Positions 40,265 through 50,200 of a stretch of 64,000 nucleotides of DNA are shown here, in pieces. Source of the stretch: Strigamia acuminata (taxonomy: Eukaryota; Arthropoda; Chilopoda; Geophilomorpha; Linotaeniidae); the NCBI GenBank assembly GCA_949358305.1, contig OX442314.1, positions 248,001-312,000 on the forward strand, given 5' to 3'. The translations under genes and the position numbers were made by a program. Position 1 is the first letter of the stretch. Each line of letters opens with the position of its first letter. Below the pieces are notes generated by a model. That model made no database searches. It saw only the letters and a program-made list of their open reading frames with translations, and was not told the DNA's origin.

Positions 40265-40350
40265 GATATTATCTTCTGTCGTGACGAGATTTGTCGAAAA
40301 CTGGTCTTGTACAAGGTGGCAATTCTTTGATGTTTATATGGAGTTTATCG
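40265..40350 (+). promoter_or_regulatory. Candidate type II SECIS element of selenoprotein W
   Basis: It starts within 30 nt after the stop codon. The 5' quartet strand is GTGAC at 40281-40285 and the 3' strand TGAT at 40328-40331. Between them, GAGATTTGTC (40286-40295) pairs with GGCAATTCTT (40318-40327) at nine of ten positions including wobbles. Unpaired AAAA at 40297-40300 follows 12 nt after the quartet, the expected spacing. A five-pair ministem GTCTT/AAGGT with loop GTAC gives the type II shape. The lower helix is weaker (CTTC with GGAG, GATA with TATC). Folding was done by eye. Confidence 0.75.
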
Positions 40351-41108
40351 TTCACTTTTGTAAAATTTATTGACGTAAAAATAAAAATAGAAATAAGCAT
40401 TCAAAAATAAAAATAATAATTTTAGTTTAAGTGCATTTTAAGTTTAAACAGGAAATGATGTCATTTTGAAGTAAAACACAAAATATTTTAGTTTTATTAT
40501 TATTATTATTATTATGCTTTTGTTCCAGCTGCTCCTCGGCTTTCCATTAAATTAAATTAAATTTGCTTTCCTGCATCACACTAGAGGCGGGATACTGGGA
40601 GTTTACTCTTTTCTCTGCGTGTTGACGATGGAATGATTAAATTTAAAAGCTCACTTAACCTCCTGTATTTCCAGTTCTATATCACAATCATGCATTTTTG
40701 TTAATCACGCATCATCTCCGGCCGCCATCAGCAGAAGCTTGCTGGTTGCGACCGGTCTCGGCTCGGTTGAAAAGCACACAACAATCAATTGCATCGCGCG
40801 CAATTTCAAATTCATCTTTTTCAGCCGTGCAAGTTTTGGCTTTGCGTTTTTATTTTCGAATCTTGCCTAAAAGCCTAAAAGTCTTCTTTTTTCGATGACA
40901 TTTGGCAGCGACTGCCATCCCGTCTAATTTGTAAGTAACAAATCAATCGCGGCAAATATTCTTCCGGTATTTCCGATAACCGAATAAATTTGTGCACAAC
41001 TCCGGTTTGAATTCGCTTTTTTTGTTCGCAGAGCTGAGCCGTGATGAATATATTGATTCCTTAATGAAAAAATGAAAAAACGAAGAGAAGAACGATGAAG
41101 CGACGACG
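40351..41108. other. Intergenic, no conserved gene seen
   Basis: Includes the probable selenoprotein W poly(A) region (AATAAAAAT near 40,380-40,410) and an ATT microsatellite at 40,495-40,515. No frame with family resemblance. Confidence 0.45.
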
Positions 41109-41590
41109 ATGGAGAAGGTGATGTCGATTTTGGAGGTTTTTCCGGACGCGGATCCCAGATATTTGCGCGGTTTTGTCGAGAAAAACAAGAACGATGTGAA
41201 TTACTTAAACGCGACGGTTTCCGGATGGTTGGAGAGTCGTTATCCGTTACAAACACTTCGGAAACGGAAGGTAAGTCAATGACTCACAAAAGTTAATCAA
41301 TCTCATTTCAAATTGCTTGTCAAGTGTTCTCAATTTTCTAAAAACGAGACTCAACCGGAAACGCGGCGCCGTTCGCAGCTTTACAGCGACAACACCAAGC
41401 TTACGCGCAAGCGCCGATTCCGGTTTTCATCCGAAACCGCCGCAACCAGCCACTGACCACAATTCTGACCACAATTCTCCACCAGCCAAGGAGGTCAATC
41501 CGTTCCTGTTGGGAACACCTCCGCCGCCACGGACTCCTCGTCGAAATCAATCGAATCGTCTGCACCGTGTTGCAAAAAACCTTTTTAATC
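41109..41590 (+). pseudogene. Internally deleted RNF216-like RBR E3 ligase gene or pseudogene
   Basis: Exon 41109-41270 encodes MEKVMSILEVFPDADPRYL, GFVEKNKNDVNYLN and GWLESRYPLQTLRKRK, ending at a perfect GTAAGT donor. It resembles the N-terminal segment of RNF216/TRIAD3-type proteins. The next exon (acceptor at 41,334) begins CSQFSKNETQPE, which in a related fragment at 60.0 kb lies after the RING2 domain. The whole catalytic RING1-IBR-RING2 region is therefore missing between the two. Within the second exon a one-base deletion relative to the 60-kb copy (near 41,381) shifts the frame, so the spliced product would end at about 98 aa. Could be transcribed but cannot be an active ligase. Confidence 0.55.
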
Positions 41591-41924
41591 GATGTAAAAA
41601 AATAAATAAAATTTATTCTCGTTTTATATGAATACTATACAGATTCTACTAATAAAGAATATAAACTATTACATTTCAGTTAAACAATTATTATTTCTTT
41701 ACAAACTTTGTTATACAATTTTATTTAAAACATTATACTGTATAACATTTTAAGCATAAAAAAAAAATTGTGGTATTTCTCAATAAAATTTTATAAAGTT
41801 TTGGGATTTTTCAATTAAATTTTGTTAAGTTTTAGGATTTTTCAATAAAAGTTTTTATTTTGTGAATTATTACTAAAAATTTTGTGAAATTTTACAATTT
41901 TTCACGTGATTTTGGTGAAATTTT

Positions 41925-42297
41925 ACCATTTCTTAATTGATTTTGGTGAAATTTTACCATTTCTTAATTAATTTTGGTGAAATTTTACAATTTCTTAATT
42001 GATTTTGGTAAAATTTTACCATTTCTTAATTGATTTTGGTGAAATTTTACCATTTCTTAATTGATTTTGGTGAAATTTTACCATTTCTTAATTGATTTTG
42101 GTGAAATTTTACCATTTCTTAATTGATTTTGGTGAAATTTTACCATTTCTTAATTGATTTTGGTGAAATTTTACCATTTCTTAATTGATTTTGGTGAAAT
42201 TTTACCATTTCTTAATTGATTTTGGTGAAATTTTACCATTTCTTAATTGATTTTGGTGAAATTTTACCATTTCTTAATTGATTTTGGTGAAATTTGT
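41925..42297. repeat. 30-bp minisatellite
   Basis: About twelve copies of TTGATTTTGGTGAAATTTTA followed by CCATTTCTTAA, nearly identical in the right half. Followed to about 42,600 by a diverged pyrimidine-rich stretch of CAAATTTTGCCTTTTTTCC-like units. Confidence 0.9.
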
Positions 42298-42619
42298 TCA
42301 AAAATTGCTTTTTCTCCCCAAATTTTGCCATTTTCCCTCAACATTTGCCATTTTTTTTCCAAATTTTTGTCAAATTTTGCCTTTTTTCCTAAAATTTTAC
42401 CCCTTTCCTCTCAAATTTTGCCTTCTTTCTACAATTTTACCTCAAATTTTGCCTTTTCCCCCAAAACTTGCCTTTTTTTTCTTCAAATTTTTGGTCAAAT
42501 TTTGCCTTTTTTTATCCAAAGTTTGCCTTTTCCCCCAGTTTTAGCCTTTTGGTCACATTTTTTTAAATCAAATTTTGCTTTTTTCCTCTAAATTTTTGTA
42601 ATTTTTGTCAATTGTTTTT

Positions 42620-42830
42620 TTATGGTTTGTCAAATTATTGTCAAATTATTGTCAAATTATTGTCAAATTATTGTCAAATTATTGTCAAATTATTGTCAAA
42701 TTATTGTCAAATTATTGTCAAATTTCTACAAATTTTTGTCAAACTTCTACAAATTTTTGTCAAACTTCTACAAATTTTTGTCAAACTTCTACAAATTTTT
42801 GTCAACTTTCTAGAAATTTCTACAAATTTT
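42620..42830. repeat. Two adjacent minisatellites (11-bp and 22-bp units)
   Basis: Nine or ten copies of TTGTCAAATTA (about 42,625-42,722) run straight into four copies of TTGTCAAACTTCTACAAATTT (about 42,722-42,815). The second unit contains the first as its left half, so the longer unit likely arose from the shorter. Confidence 0.9.
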
Positions 42831-42839
42831 GACATTTTT

Positions 42840-43960
42840 GAACAAAATCGTAGCCGAACGTGCCCTTAACTTTCCGTTACGTGCCCTTAACCTAAAGTAA
42901 CGTGCCCGAAACCTAACATAACGTAACGTGCTTTGGCCGCCATGTTGGTTTCGTTTTCGTTCTCGTCTCGCTGGTGTATTTGGTTGTTTTGGGGGTTAAT
43001 TTTCCAGAATTTGTGCGTAATTAATATACGAAATTTAAATGAAAAGATTAATTACTATCCAAACAGCAAATTAAAGAAGTCCGTACTTTGCAAATAGGCG
43101 GTGGCGAGAGTCCTGGGCGTGCAAGATGGCCGTCTCGATAATGGATCACTCACGTTTTAGAGCTTTCTAAGCGTCTCTCTGCTGAAAATTCTTTGTAGGG
43201 GATTCAATTTGTGCTTGTTTTAGGCGTCAAGCATCATCTACACCGACAGCACAACTCTCACAGGTCAATCCCCACGATTAACACTCGAAATTGTCAATTA
43301 ATATCCAGCAAATGTGTGCAAGAAAAACGTATCGTATTCATTAACGCTTCCTAACCTCGAAACTAATTTCTTTTCAGCTGTTTTCGAATCGAAGACGATG
43401 CGTAAATTCTTTCTTTAGACTGACGGGATCTATGAACGAATCAGGTGTAAAAATCGATACAAAAATCAACAGTAACAATAATATTAACAATTAACTTTGA
43501 ACAGAACACGTCCAACTCATCGAGATGTGGATTTTAAAGCGGAATAGAATCAGATATGTATACATTTTCTTAATTATAATTAATTAATTAATTAATTAAT
43601 CGGAATAACACGTATTAAAAAGCCTGAAATCTTTTCTTTCTCGTTTTTTTTTAACTTCGAGAATCTGCACAAATCTGAATTACCGTCTACATTTTTGGAA
43701 GTGGATTTATATAATTTCCCAAGGATTTGCATCGTCCAGTTGCAACATGCAATTTGCAACCACTTATTTCTCACATTTTTCTCTCGATCACGGAGCTCTG
43801 GTCCTCGTATTTTTGCACCGTTTTTGCCTGATCCACTCGTGTGTTTTGCACTTAAAAAATGTGTTTATTGTTTTGTAAGTGATGTGTATTGATTATTAAC
43901 AAAGAGGGTTTTACATATGATTTGCAATGCAATGACTTGATCGTTCAACAGCAGAGTGTG
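42840..43960. other. Region without recognisable gene
   Basis: Starts with three imperfect repeats of an AACGTGCCC..AACCTAA motif (42,855-42,935). The rest is AT-rich single-copy-looking sequence with no convincing frame. TTAATTAA runs at 43,575-43,600. Confidence 0.4.
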
Positions 43961-43969
43961 TGGATGTAC

Positions 43970-45790
43970 ATTTTATGACGATGCTGTAAACAATACAATA
44001 CGCTAAACAATAATCTGTCACGTAACTCGATCAGCACGATATAGGCGAGGTGAAGAACGAGATTTTGTTGGTTCTGCTCTGCCTTCCATTCCATTTCGTC
44101 GTTTGTTTTTATCCGTTTACATTTTATTGTCTTTCCTTTGTATTTATGCAGAATTCTATCACGAAAAGCCAAGGAACTGGATTAAGATGGTTTGATTCTT
44201 GACTTCATTCATTATTGGCTGAATTTCACTTCTGGATTCCATGTGAGGCTTAATTTCCCTTCTAAATTCCATTTTAGGCTTAACTTCACTTCTAGATTCC
44301 ATTTTAAGCCTAATGCATTTGAAATGAATATATTTGTTTGAGTGTACCATAATGGACTCGAGAAATATCTTTTTATTTTCTTTAGTTTGTTATTTTAAAT
44401 TCAATTCTTTAGATTTTTTTTTGAAATATTGAATTTCGTGTTGCTTCTTGCTCGTTTGATAGAGGGCAATGATCAGTTGGTCACTCCTGGATAAACTGAT
44501 GACTTGAATTGTCTAATTGGAACTGGAAGAGAGCTCTGGTTGTGCAACACATCCATGCCAAATTACAACCCCAAACAAAGGGAATTTGCATGTTGATTTG
44601 AACCCACATTTCTGCACTTGTTTTCTTTCTAGCCAAAGCATCGTCCTGCTTCCATGCACTGTTTTCTTTCAAGTGCTGCCAATGGACAGCTACATATGGT
44701 GTGTTTGCTCATTGTGCAAAACTGTTTGCAATTATGTCTGGAATGGTGGCCTAAAAGTGGTAACTTGCATTGCCAAGCAAATGACAGCTAGAAATTTGCA
44801 GCGCTAAGCTTAAAAGAGCTCCGGTTGGCATAATGCTGGTATTGTAAGTCTGCACAGAGTGTAGCTTTTACCAATTTGTCATGAATTTTTATTTATCATT
44901 AATTTCTCCATTGATTTGAGATAGTACATCCAGTTGCTTCTGCTAGATGCTCTCATCCTCTTCTCGTTTAAGTAATGAGGAGTTTGATGATCCTTATTTG
45001 CCAAATATGAAACCTAACCATCTTATTTCCTTTCTTACCATTTTCTTTAAGGTGCTTGCTCTATTATAATTGCTGATTTATGATGTAAAGCATTAGGTTT
45101 ATCGCTACCAGTCTAGCCGTTCTAGTGTTAAACTCCCAGAGTTGCAAAAATCCTCAAAAAATATTTTTTGCTATTGGAAAACAATAATATGGTGGAAAGT
45201 TGTTTTCGTTTCTTGTGTGTCGAGTTTGGTTAATATCCAACTTTTTATTGTCTCTTATTGGAATCCTTTTATCTCTTTCTGTTAAATATTTCCACAATTT
45301 CTCCTGATTGCTTGTGTTGGGTAGCCATAGAATAGCTAGCATCTTTGCCAACTGCAAACAAGTTAAATCATTTCTTAATTTCAACTTCTCCATATTGTTT
45401 GTGATAATTACAGCCAATGGCAGAGTTTTATGAAGTTAAAAATCTTTAAGACTTCGTTTAGGGACCTGTGTCTGTGCCAATTATAAAATCTTTTAATGGC
45501 AAAAGCAATGGACAAAAAAAAACATTCTTTCAACAATTTTCATTCCTTTAAAACTTCTTGGGCGAACCTTCTGACTGTCTTTCTGTTTGTATTTATATTT
45601 CTTGGTCAATATTAATAACTTGTTTTCCTGTTGCTGCCAATGCTGGACTGGCCCGGTGGGATACCCGTGGCTTGATATAAATTTGTTCCCTTGGCCCGAC
45701 CTATCCAAATTTCTTGGTGCTAAATTTTTTTCCAGTCCAGCACTGCTCATTGCAGTTGAATTCAATTGAATTACAAACTGAAAACGTTCC
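43970..45790. repeat. Direct segmental duplication, left copy (pairs with 57,735-60,010)
   Basis: From TAAACAATAATCTGTCACG (about 43,990) through AGAGGGCAATGATCAGTTGG (44,463) to CCAGTCCAGCACTGCTCA (about 45,750) this region aligns in the same orientation to 57,735-60,010, with indels and many point differences. It includes a short 33-bp tandem (44,200-44,330) not seen in the other copy. No clear coding function. Confidence 0.8.
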
Positions 45791-45849
45791 CCTGAAACTA
45801 CTCTTTATCTTTATATCTTTATATCTTTATCTTTATATTTCTTTTTCTT

Positions 45850-46440
45850 AAATCTGAATGGAATTCCACCTAAGTAATTACACAACATTTTTTTAATCTT
45901 AAAGTTACCCTGGATCCTTTGCTTGTTTTTGTTATAATACAATTCAATGTAAAATAATTCGTTGATTTCGGTTGGTATTGGGATATGGTCGTTCTTGAAC
46001 TTCATTTTCTTGCATACGAATAACGATTTTGTATATAAATGCCGACATGATCTTGATAGGAGATGTTTGTTTTGACATCTTGTTCAGCAAAATATTCCTT
46101 CGGATTTGGGAAAACAGCCAGGAATTCTTTTACAGTAAAAATGCTGCAAAAAATAAATAAAATTATGCGAAAAAAAATTTATAAAAACTTTCTGTTATAT
46201 TATACAAATACCTTTCAACGAATTTTCTTTTTCGTGCAGCCTTTTGAGTGTCAACCAACATTGGATACGATTTGTTTTGTGTCCATTCGGAAATCTTTTC
46301 GTTCAGAACGTGGTTTTGAGATTTTTGAACGAAACGTGCCATGTGTTCTGGGTCTGCGTCCGGGAACAACTCTCTGATGAACGCTAGCCTTCCCGTTTCG
46401 GTGGAAGTGGACGCGATTGCTTTGAAGTCTCAAAACTACT
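45850..46440 (-). pseudogene. RNF216-like RBR ligase N-terminal exons, fragment A
   Basis: The exon at 46,440-46,226 reads RLAFIRELFPDADPEHMARF, VQKSQNHVLNEKISEW, NKSYPMLVDTQKAARKRK and FVER before a GTATTT donor. A second exon (46,140-46,020) gives TVKEFLAVFPNPKEYFAEQ and YQDHVGIYIQNRYS, and a third segment (46,005-45,870) IPIPTEINELFYIEL and YYNKNKQRIQGNF. They are collinear as in an RNF216-type gene, but no RING exons follow in order. The block recurs at 48,260-48,704. Confidence 0.55.
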
Positions 46441-46504
46441 TTCGAGATTGAAATTATAAAAACTGACTAAAACTGACTACTAAACACTGATTTCTAACTA
46501 AATG

Positions 46505-46620
46505 TCTCTGGAGCTGATAAAAATCCATTAAAAAATTGAAAAATCCATTGAAAAATTAAAAAATCTATTAAGAAATTAAAAAATCTATTAAGAAATTAAA
46601 AAATCCATTGAAAAATCATA
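46505..46620. repeat. AT-rich 17-20 bp tandem (shared with 54,980-55,180)
   Basis: Units of AAATTGAAAAATCCATTG and AAATTAAAAAATCTATTA. The same family occurs at 54,980-55,180, also next to RNF216-like fragments and also ending in AAAATCATAGGCAAAAC, so the array travelled with the duplicated block. Confidence 0.8.
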
Positions 46621-46699
46621 GGCAAAACGCATAGGTAACGAGTTATAAATTTTAATTAATTTCATTAATTAATGCAAATTAATTAATCCAAGTTATTGA

Positions 46700-46960
46700 A
46701 TTTTGTGTGTTCAAAACGGTTTTCTGCAGCGCCGGTGGGGATGGCGTTTCCGGTTGAGTCTCATCATTATAAAATTGAGAACACCTTGTTTTCTAAACAG
46801 CTTAAAGGAATGTGATTTCCTAGCTTGCAGATCCTGCACGTTATTTGCATACATTCTGGATTCAGGCAACGAAATATTTTCTCTGGTGAACAATTCTTCC
46901 ACCTGTGATAAAAACGAAGTCGGGTCGAATCCCGTTTCATCGAATGAAAATAACCTAAAC
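46700..46960 (-). pseudogene. RNF216-like IBR-domain fragment joined to C-terminal tail
   Basis: The minus strand reads EKIFRCLNPECMQITCRICK then LGNHIPLSC, the Cys/His pattern of an IBR zinc domain (CxxxxCxxxCxxC..HxxxxC). Just downstream it runs into the sequence that encodes CSQF..DETQPETP in sister fragments. The RING2 exon that separates these in the 60-kb copy is missing, and the frames do not join, so this is a broken copy. Confidence 0.6.
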
Positions 46961-47089
46961 CCAAAAACCTAACCTAACCTCTGCAATCCTCATCTCGCGT
47001 TCCGCGGCCTTTTTTTCTTTAAAATCTGAATGGAATTCCACCTAAGTAATTACAAAACATCATTTTTAAAGGCTTTTATTTAACTTGAC

Positions 47090-48200
47090 TTGCATGTTTG
47101 TGTGTTTGTTTGTGGGGTTCGACTTTCGGTACTTCCGGTTCCTGTAACGTGACCTGTAATGTAATTTTTTAAACCGCAGCGCCACCTTGCGGAACCCGTG
47201 TCCTTTAATGGATGCCAAAATGTTTGCCCGATACGGATTTTGATGTTTTCGATACCAAAAAACGTTCTAAAAATTCTGAAACCAAGTTCAATCTGGTTGA
47301 AATGAAAATTCCTATCTGCCCATATATTTTGTTTTTTAATATTGTCTAGAAAAAGTACTCTGGCGGCGATTTGAAACACCAATATAAAAGCCTTTTTTAA
47401 AAACTTGGTTTTTTATATTTACTTGTTTAGACTTCTAAACCTGATGTTTAGAAAGTCTAATGAAACGGCTCTGTCTGTTCGTCTTCAACGTCCGGTCACG
47501 TGACCTGATTGTAATGTTTCTACTTCCGGTACTTCCGGTTTGTGTAATATCCCAAAAAAATCAATTAAAAAATTAATCAGACGATTGGAAAGTAGACTTT
47601 TCTGGTGCAGTTTTTGGTCTACTTTCCAATCATAACAATGAAGTTGGCATTAAATATAGTTAAAAAGGAGAAAATGTTAAATTACAGCGAAATGTAATGG
47701 AAAACAGCGCCACCTGGCGGATCCCGTAAGCTATAATGGAGGCAGAAATCTTCGTCGCGAACTGAAAAATGCTGTTTTCTATCTCGAAATGAGATTTATA
47801 AATTTTGAAACCAGTCTCATTCGACTGGAAATCCAAATCTGCACTTGCCTGTATCTTTTATTTTTCAATTTGGTCAAGAAAAAGTACCGTTACGATCCAC
47901 CAAAGTCGGCGACCGCATGGCAAATTTGGTGGGAAATTTGAAAAAGACTGATTTTTAAAATTGAACAATTTTAATGATTAAATAAGGTTTCCTACGTGTA
48001 ATTTGGCGCTGAAAACGATGGCGTCATTAGTTTTTGGATCAAATATAGTTATAAAGGCGAAAAAAGCAAATTACGGCAAAATTTAAGTAAACCGGAGCGC
48101 CACCTGACGAAAGCCGTGACCGAAACGTAATGTAATGTAATGAAAATTGGACAAATGGAAGGGAAATTTGAAAAAAAATATATTTTAAAAGATTTAAAGG
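47090..48200. repeat. Three degenerate copies of a ~450-bp repeat
   Basis: Copies anchored at GCGCCACCTTGCGGAACCCG (47,180), GCGCCACCTGGCGGATCCCG (47,706) and GCGCCACCTGACGAAAGCCG (48,099). The first two share a further 200 bp with TTTTGAAACCA, CAATCT/CATTCG and GTCnAGAAAAAGTAC blocks. Flanking TTCCGGTACTTCCGGTT motifs repeat too. Family unknown; no coding content. Confidence 0.65.
47584..47630. repeat. Perfect 14-bp inverted repeat with 19-nt loop
   Basis: ATTGGAAAGTAGAC (47584-47597) and its exact reverse complement (47617-47630). It lies within the degenerate repeat zone and may be the terminus or core of a small hairpin element. Confidence 0.7.
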
Positions 48201-48259
48201 AAAGTGTAGAAGGGGTTTAGAAGTCTAATATGTAATGCTTCCCTGCATTACAAATCCCT

Positions 48260-48704
48260 GCTTGTTTAGTTTTTAATCTTAAAGTTACCCTCGATCTTTT
48301 GCTTGTTTTTGTTATAATACAATTTAATGTAAAACAATTCGTTGATTTCGGTTGGTATTGGGATATGGTCGTTCTTGAACTTCATTTTCTTGCAAACGAA
48401 TAACGATTTTGTATATAAATGCCGACATGATCTTGATAGAAGATGTTCGTGCTGACATCTTGTTCAGCAAAATATTCCTTCGGATTTGGGAAAACAGCCA
48501 GGAATTCTTTTACAGTGAAATTGCTGCAACAAATAAATAAAATTACCTGTATGCGAAAAAAATTTATTAAAACTTTCTGTTATACCGGTATTATACAAAT
48601 ACCTTTCAACAAATTTCCTCTTTAATGCTGCCTTTTGAACATTCATCTTCATTGGATAGGATTTATTTTGTATCCATTCTTGAATCGATTCGTTCAGAAC
48701 ATTA
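48260..48704 (-). pseudogene. RNF216-like fragment B, split by the Gypsy insertion (5' part at 54,362-54,410)
   Basis: The minus strand reads NVLNESIQEWIQNKSYPM and VQKAALKRKFVER with the same donor as fragment A, then the second exon at 48,530-48,420. The coding sequence is cut at 48,704 by the LTR element and resumes on the far side at 54,362 (EYMAGFVKKSQSHDN). Alignment with fragment A shows that the two sides were once contiguous apart from the 4-5 bp duplicated target. Confidence 0.6.
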
Positions 48705-48959
48705 TTTTTATGTCTACTGAACAGACATATTAAACTTGTGAATTTGTGTTGGAATGTACATTCCAAAGAGACCAAAATAAGAGACGTCTGTTTTGTTTTG
48801 AGTACGACCGTCGTCTGCTTTTATTTTAAAATAACAATGAAGTAATTTTGTACAATGGTTGTTAAGGTGTCGCTATCACTAGGTAAACTAGTAATAGCGA
48901 CATCTCTGGAGTCTCACTAATGTAGTCAACATTCATTCAATTCAATTACAAACATAACA
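48705..48959 (-). repeat. 3' LTR of the Gypsy-type element
   Basis: 255 bp. On the element strand it begins TGTTATGTTTGTAATTG and ends CAGTAGACATAAAAA. Carries G where the other LTR has A in ACAATGAAGTAATTT (about 48,842). Confidence 0.92.
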
Positions 48960-49150
48960 TTCGCCCCCACTACATTAGTATCTCTATTTCATCAAAATTC
49001 GAAATATTTCCAACAACTTATCTCTAACAATTTCACCGTTTGCAATTGCACAAACAGTGTATTATTAATTCTAACATCACTATTAATGTTTGCATTTGCT
49101 TTTCTATTTTTTTGTACATTTTATTTCAAATAAATTTCTCATCTTAACTA

Positions 49151-50200
49151 CTACTTCTTGTTTAATTTCGCTTTTCCTGTTTTTCCTGCCAGCGCCTGCG
49201 TCCTCTGCTTCACTCTCGCTCTCCTTAACTCCAGATGACTTCCCGACGCTTCTGGCTCAGTTCCCATCTGTGGTTCTTGAAATGATGTTTCTTGTTCTGT
49301 CTCATCTTGCTCTTCCTGATCTCTAGGGACAAAATACATCATTTCAGCCACTTTCAAACCTTTTTTTCCCCTGGCAATCTTCGGTGTCTGCATTTGTGAT
49401 GTAGGCTGCACTTCTACTTCTTCTATCACTTCTTCGTCATGTTGATTTTCCGTATATGTTCCTGGTTCCTTCCTGGCGCCAGGTCGCAACTCACGAATGG
49501 CACTCAGTGGGTGTACTTCCACAGTCGTTCGTGGTGTCTGCGCCACTTCGGGCGTCTGGAACGCTTCTTCTACAGGAGACTCGGCCTGTTCATTTAGTCC
49601 GTTTCCCGGCTGTTTGGGAGTTTGTGGCGACGCCACATCAACTGCGCCGACGTCCTCCACAGGAACCTGTCCGCGGATCCCAATCACTCGGTGAACTATT
49701 TGGGCCTCATCTCCATCTTCTCCCTCAAAGTCTATTATATCTTGTGTGTCTTTATCGTCAATTTTCGTCTGTCCAGTTATCACCTCACTGCTCCCCCTTG
49801 CGCGTAGATGATTTATGTGTCGTACCACCGTTTTCTGGGTCGCTATGTCTTTGACAACATAAACCACCTCACCTCGCCGTTCCAGAACCACTCCTGGCGA
49901 CCATGGTGGTTTTACTTCTGGGAAAGAGCGGTACCAAACCGGTGTCCCAACGCTCAGCTGTCGGGCTGTCGCGGTGGGTGGTGAAGTCACTTGCTGTGCT
50001 GGTCTCGGCCGCACCAAATCCAAGTGTGTAGTTAGCTCCCTGCCAAGAAATAGGCGCGCAGGAGTTTGATCTCCTTTTCCCTTGAATGACGCGTGCTGGA
50101 GCAGCATTATACGCTGAAGCTTAAGTTCTAAGTCACCTTGCGTGGCCTTTACCAGCTTCTCTTTAATCCAGCGCACCGCGCGTTCGGCTTGCCCGTTGGA
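49151..50200 (-). CDS. Integrase C-terminal part of the Gypsy-type element
   Basis: About 350 codons in the same frame as the upstream pol, directly after its nonsense codon. Begins with the segment carrying the third catalytic residue of the integrase core (NGQAERAVRWIKEKL), then KGDQTPARLFLGRELTTHL, a small all-beta C-terminal module (GTPVWYRSFPEVKPPWSPG, VVYVVKDIATQKTVVRHINH) and an acidic, proline-rich tail ending in basic GKTGKAKLNKK. Not expressed as part of pol unless the stop is read through. Confidence 0.85.
   Translation of the reverse strand, partial: SNGQAERAVRWIKEKLVKATQGDLELKLQRIMLLQHASFKGKGDQTPARLFLGRELTTHLDLVRPRPAQQVTSPPTATARQLSVGTPVWYRSFPEVKPPWSPGVVLERRGEVVYVVKDIATQKTVVRHINHLRARGSSEVITGQTKIDDKDTQDIIDFEGEDGDEAQIVHRVIGIRGQVPVEDVGAVDVASPQTPKQPGNGLNEQAESPVEEAFQTPEVAQTPRTTVEVHPLSAIRELRPGARKEPGTYTENQHDEEVIEEVEVQPTSQMQTPKIARGKKGLKVAEMMYFVPRDQEEQDETEQETSFQEPQMGTEPEASGSHLELRRARVKQRTQALAGKTGKAKLNKK

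Noticed and set aside
42247-42869. Repeat frames (SNYCQIIVK and similar)
   Set aside because: Translation of 11-bp, 22-bp and 30-bp tandem arrays; no flanking gene structure.
44159-44350. Short peptide repeat MESRSEVKPK/MEFRREIKPH/MESRSEIQPI
   Set aside because: Three copies of a 33-bp tandem inside a duplicated non-coding block; the other duplicate copy lacks it, so coding is unlikely.
46960-46985. AACCTAACCTAACCT, resembling arthropod telomere repeat TTAGG
   Set aside because: Only three units; too short to call an interstitial telomere, although compatible with an arthropod genome.
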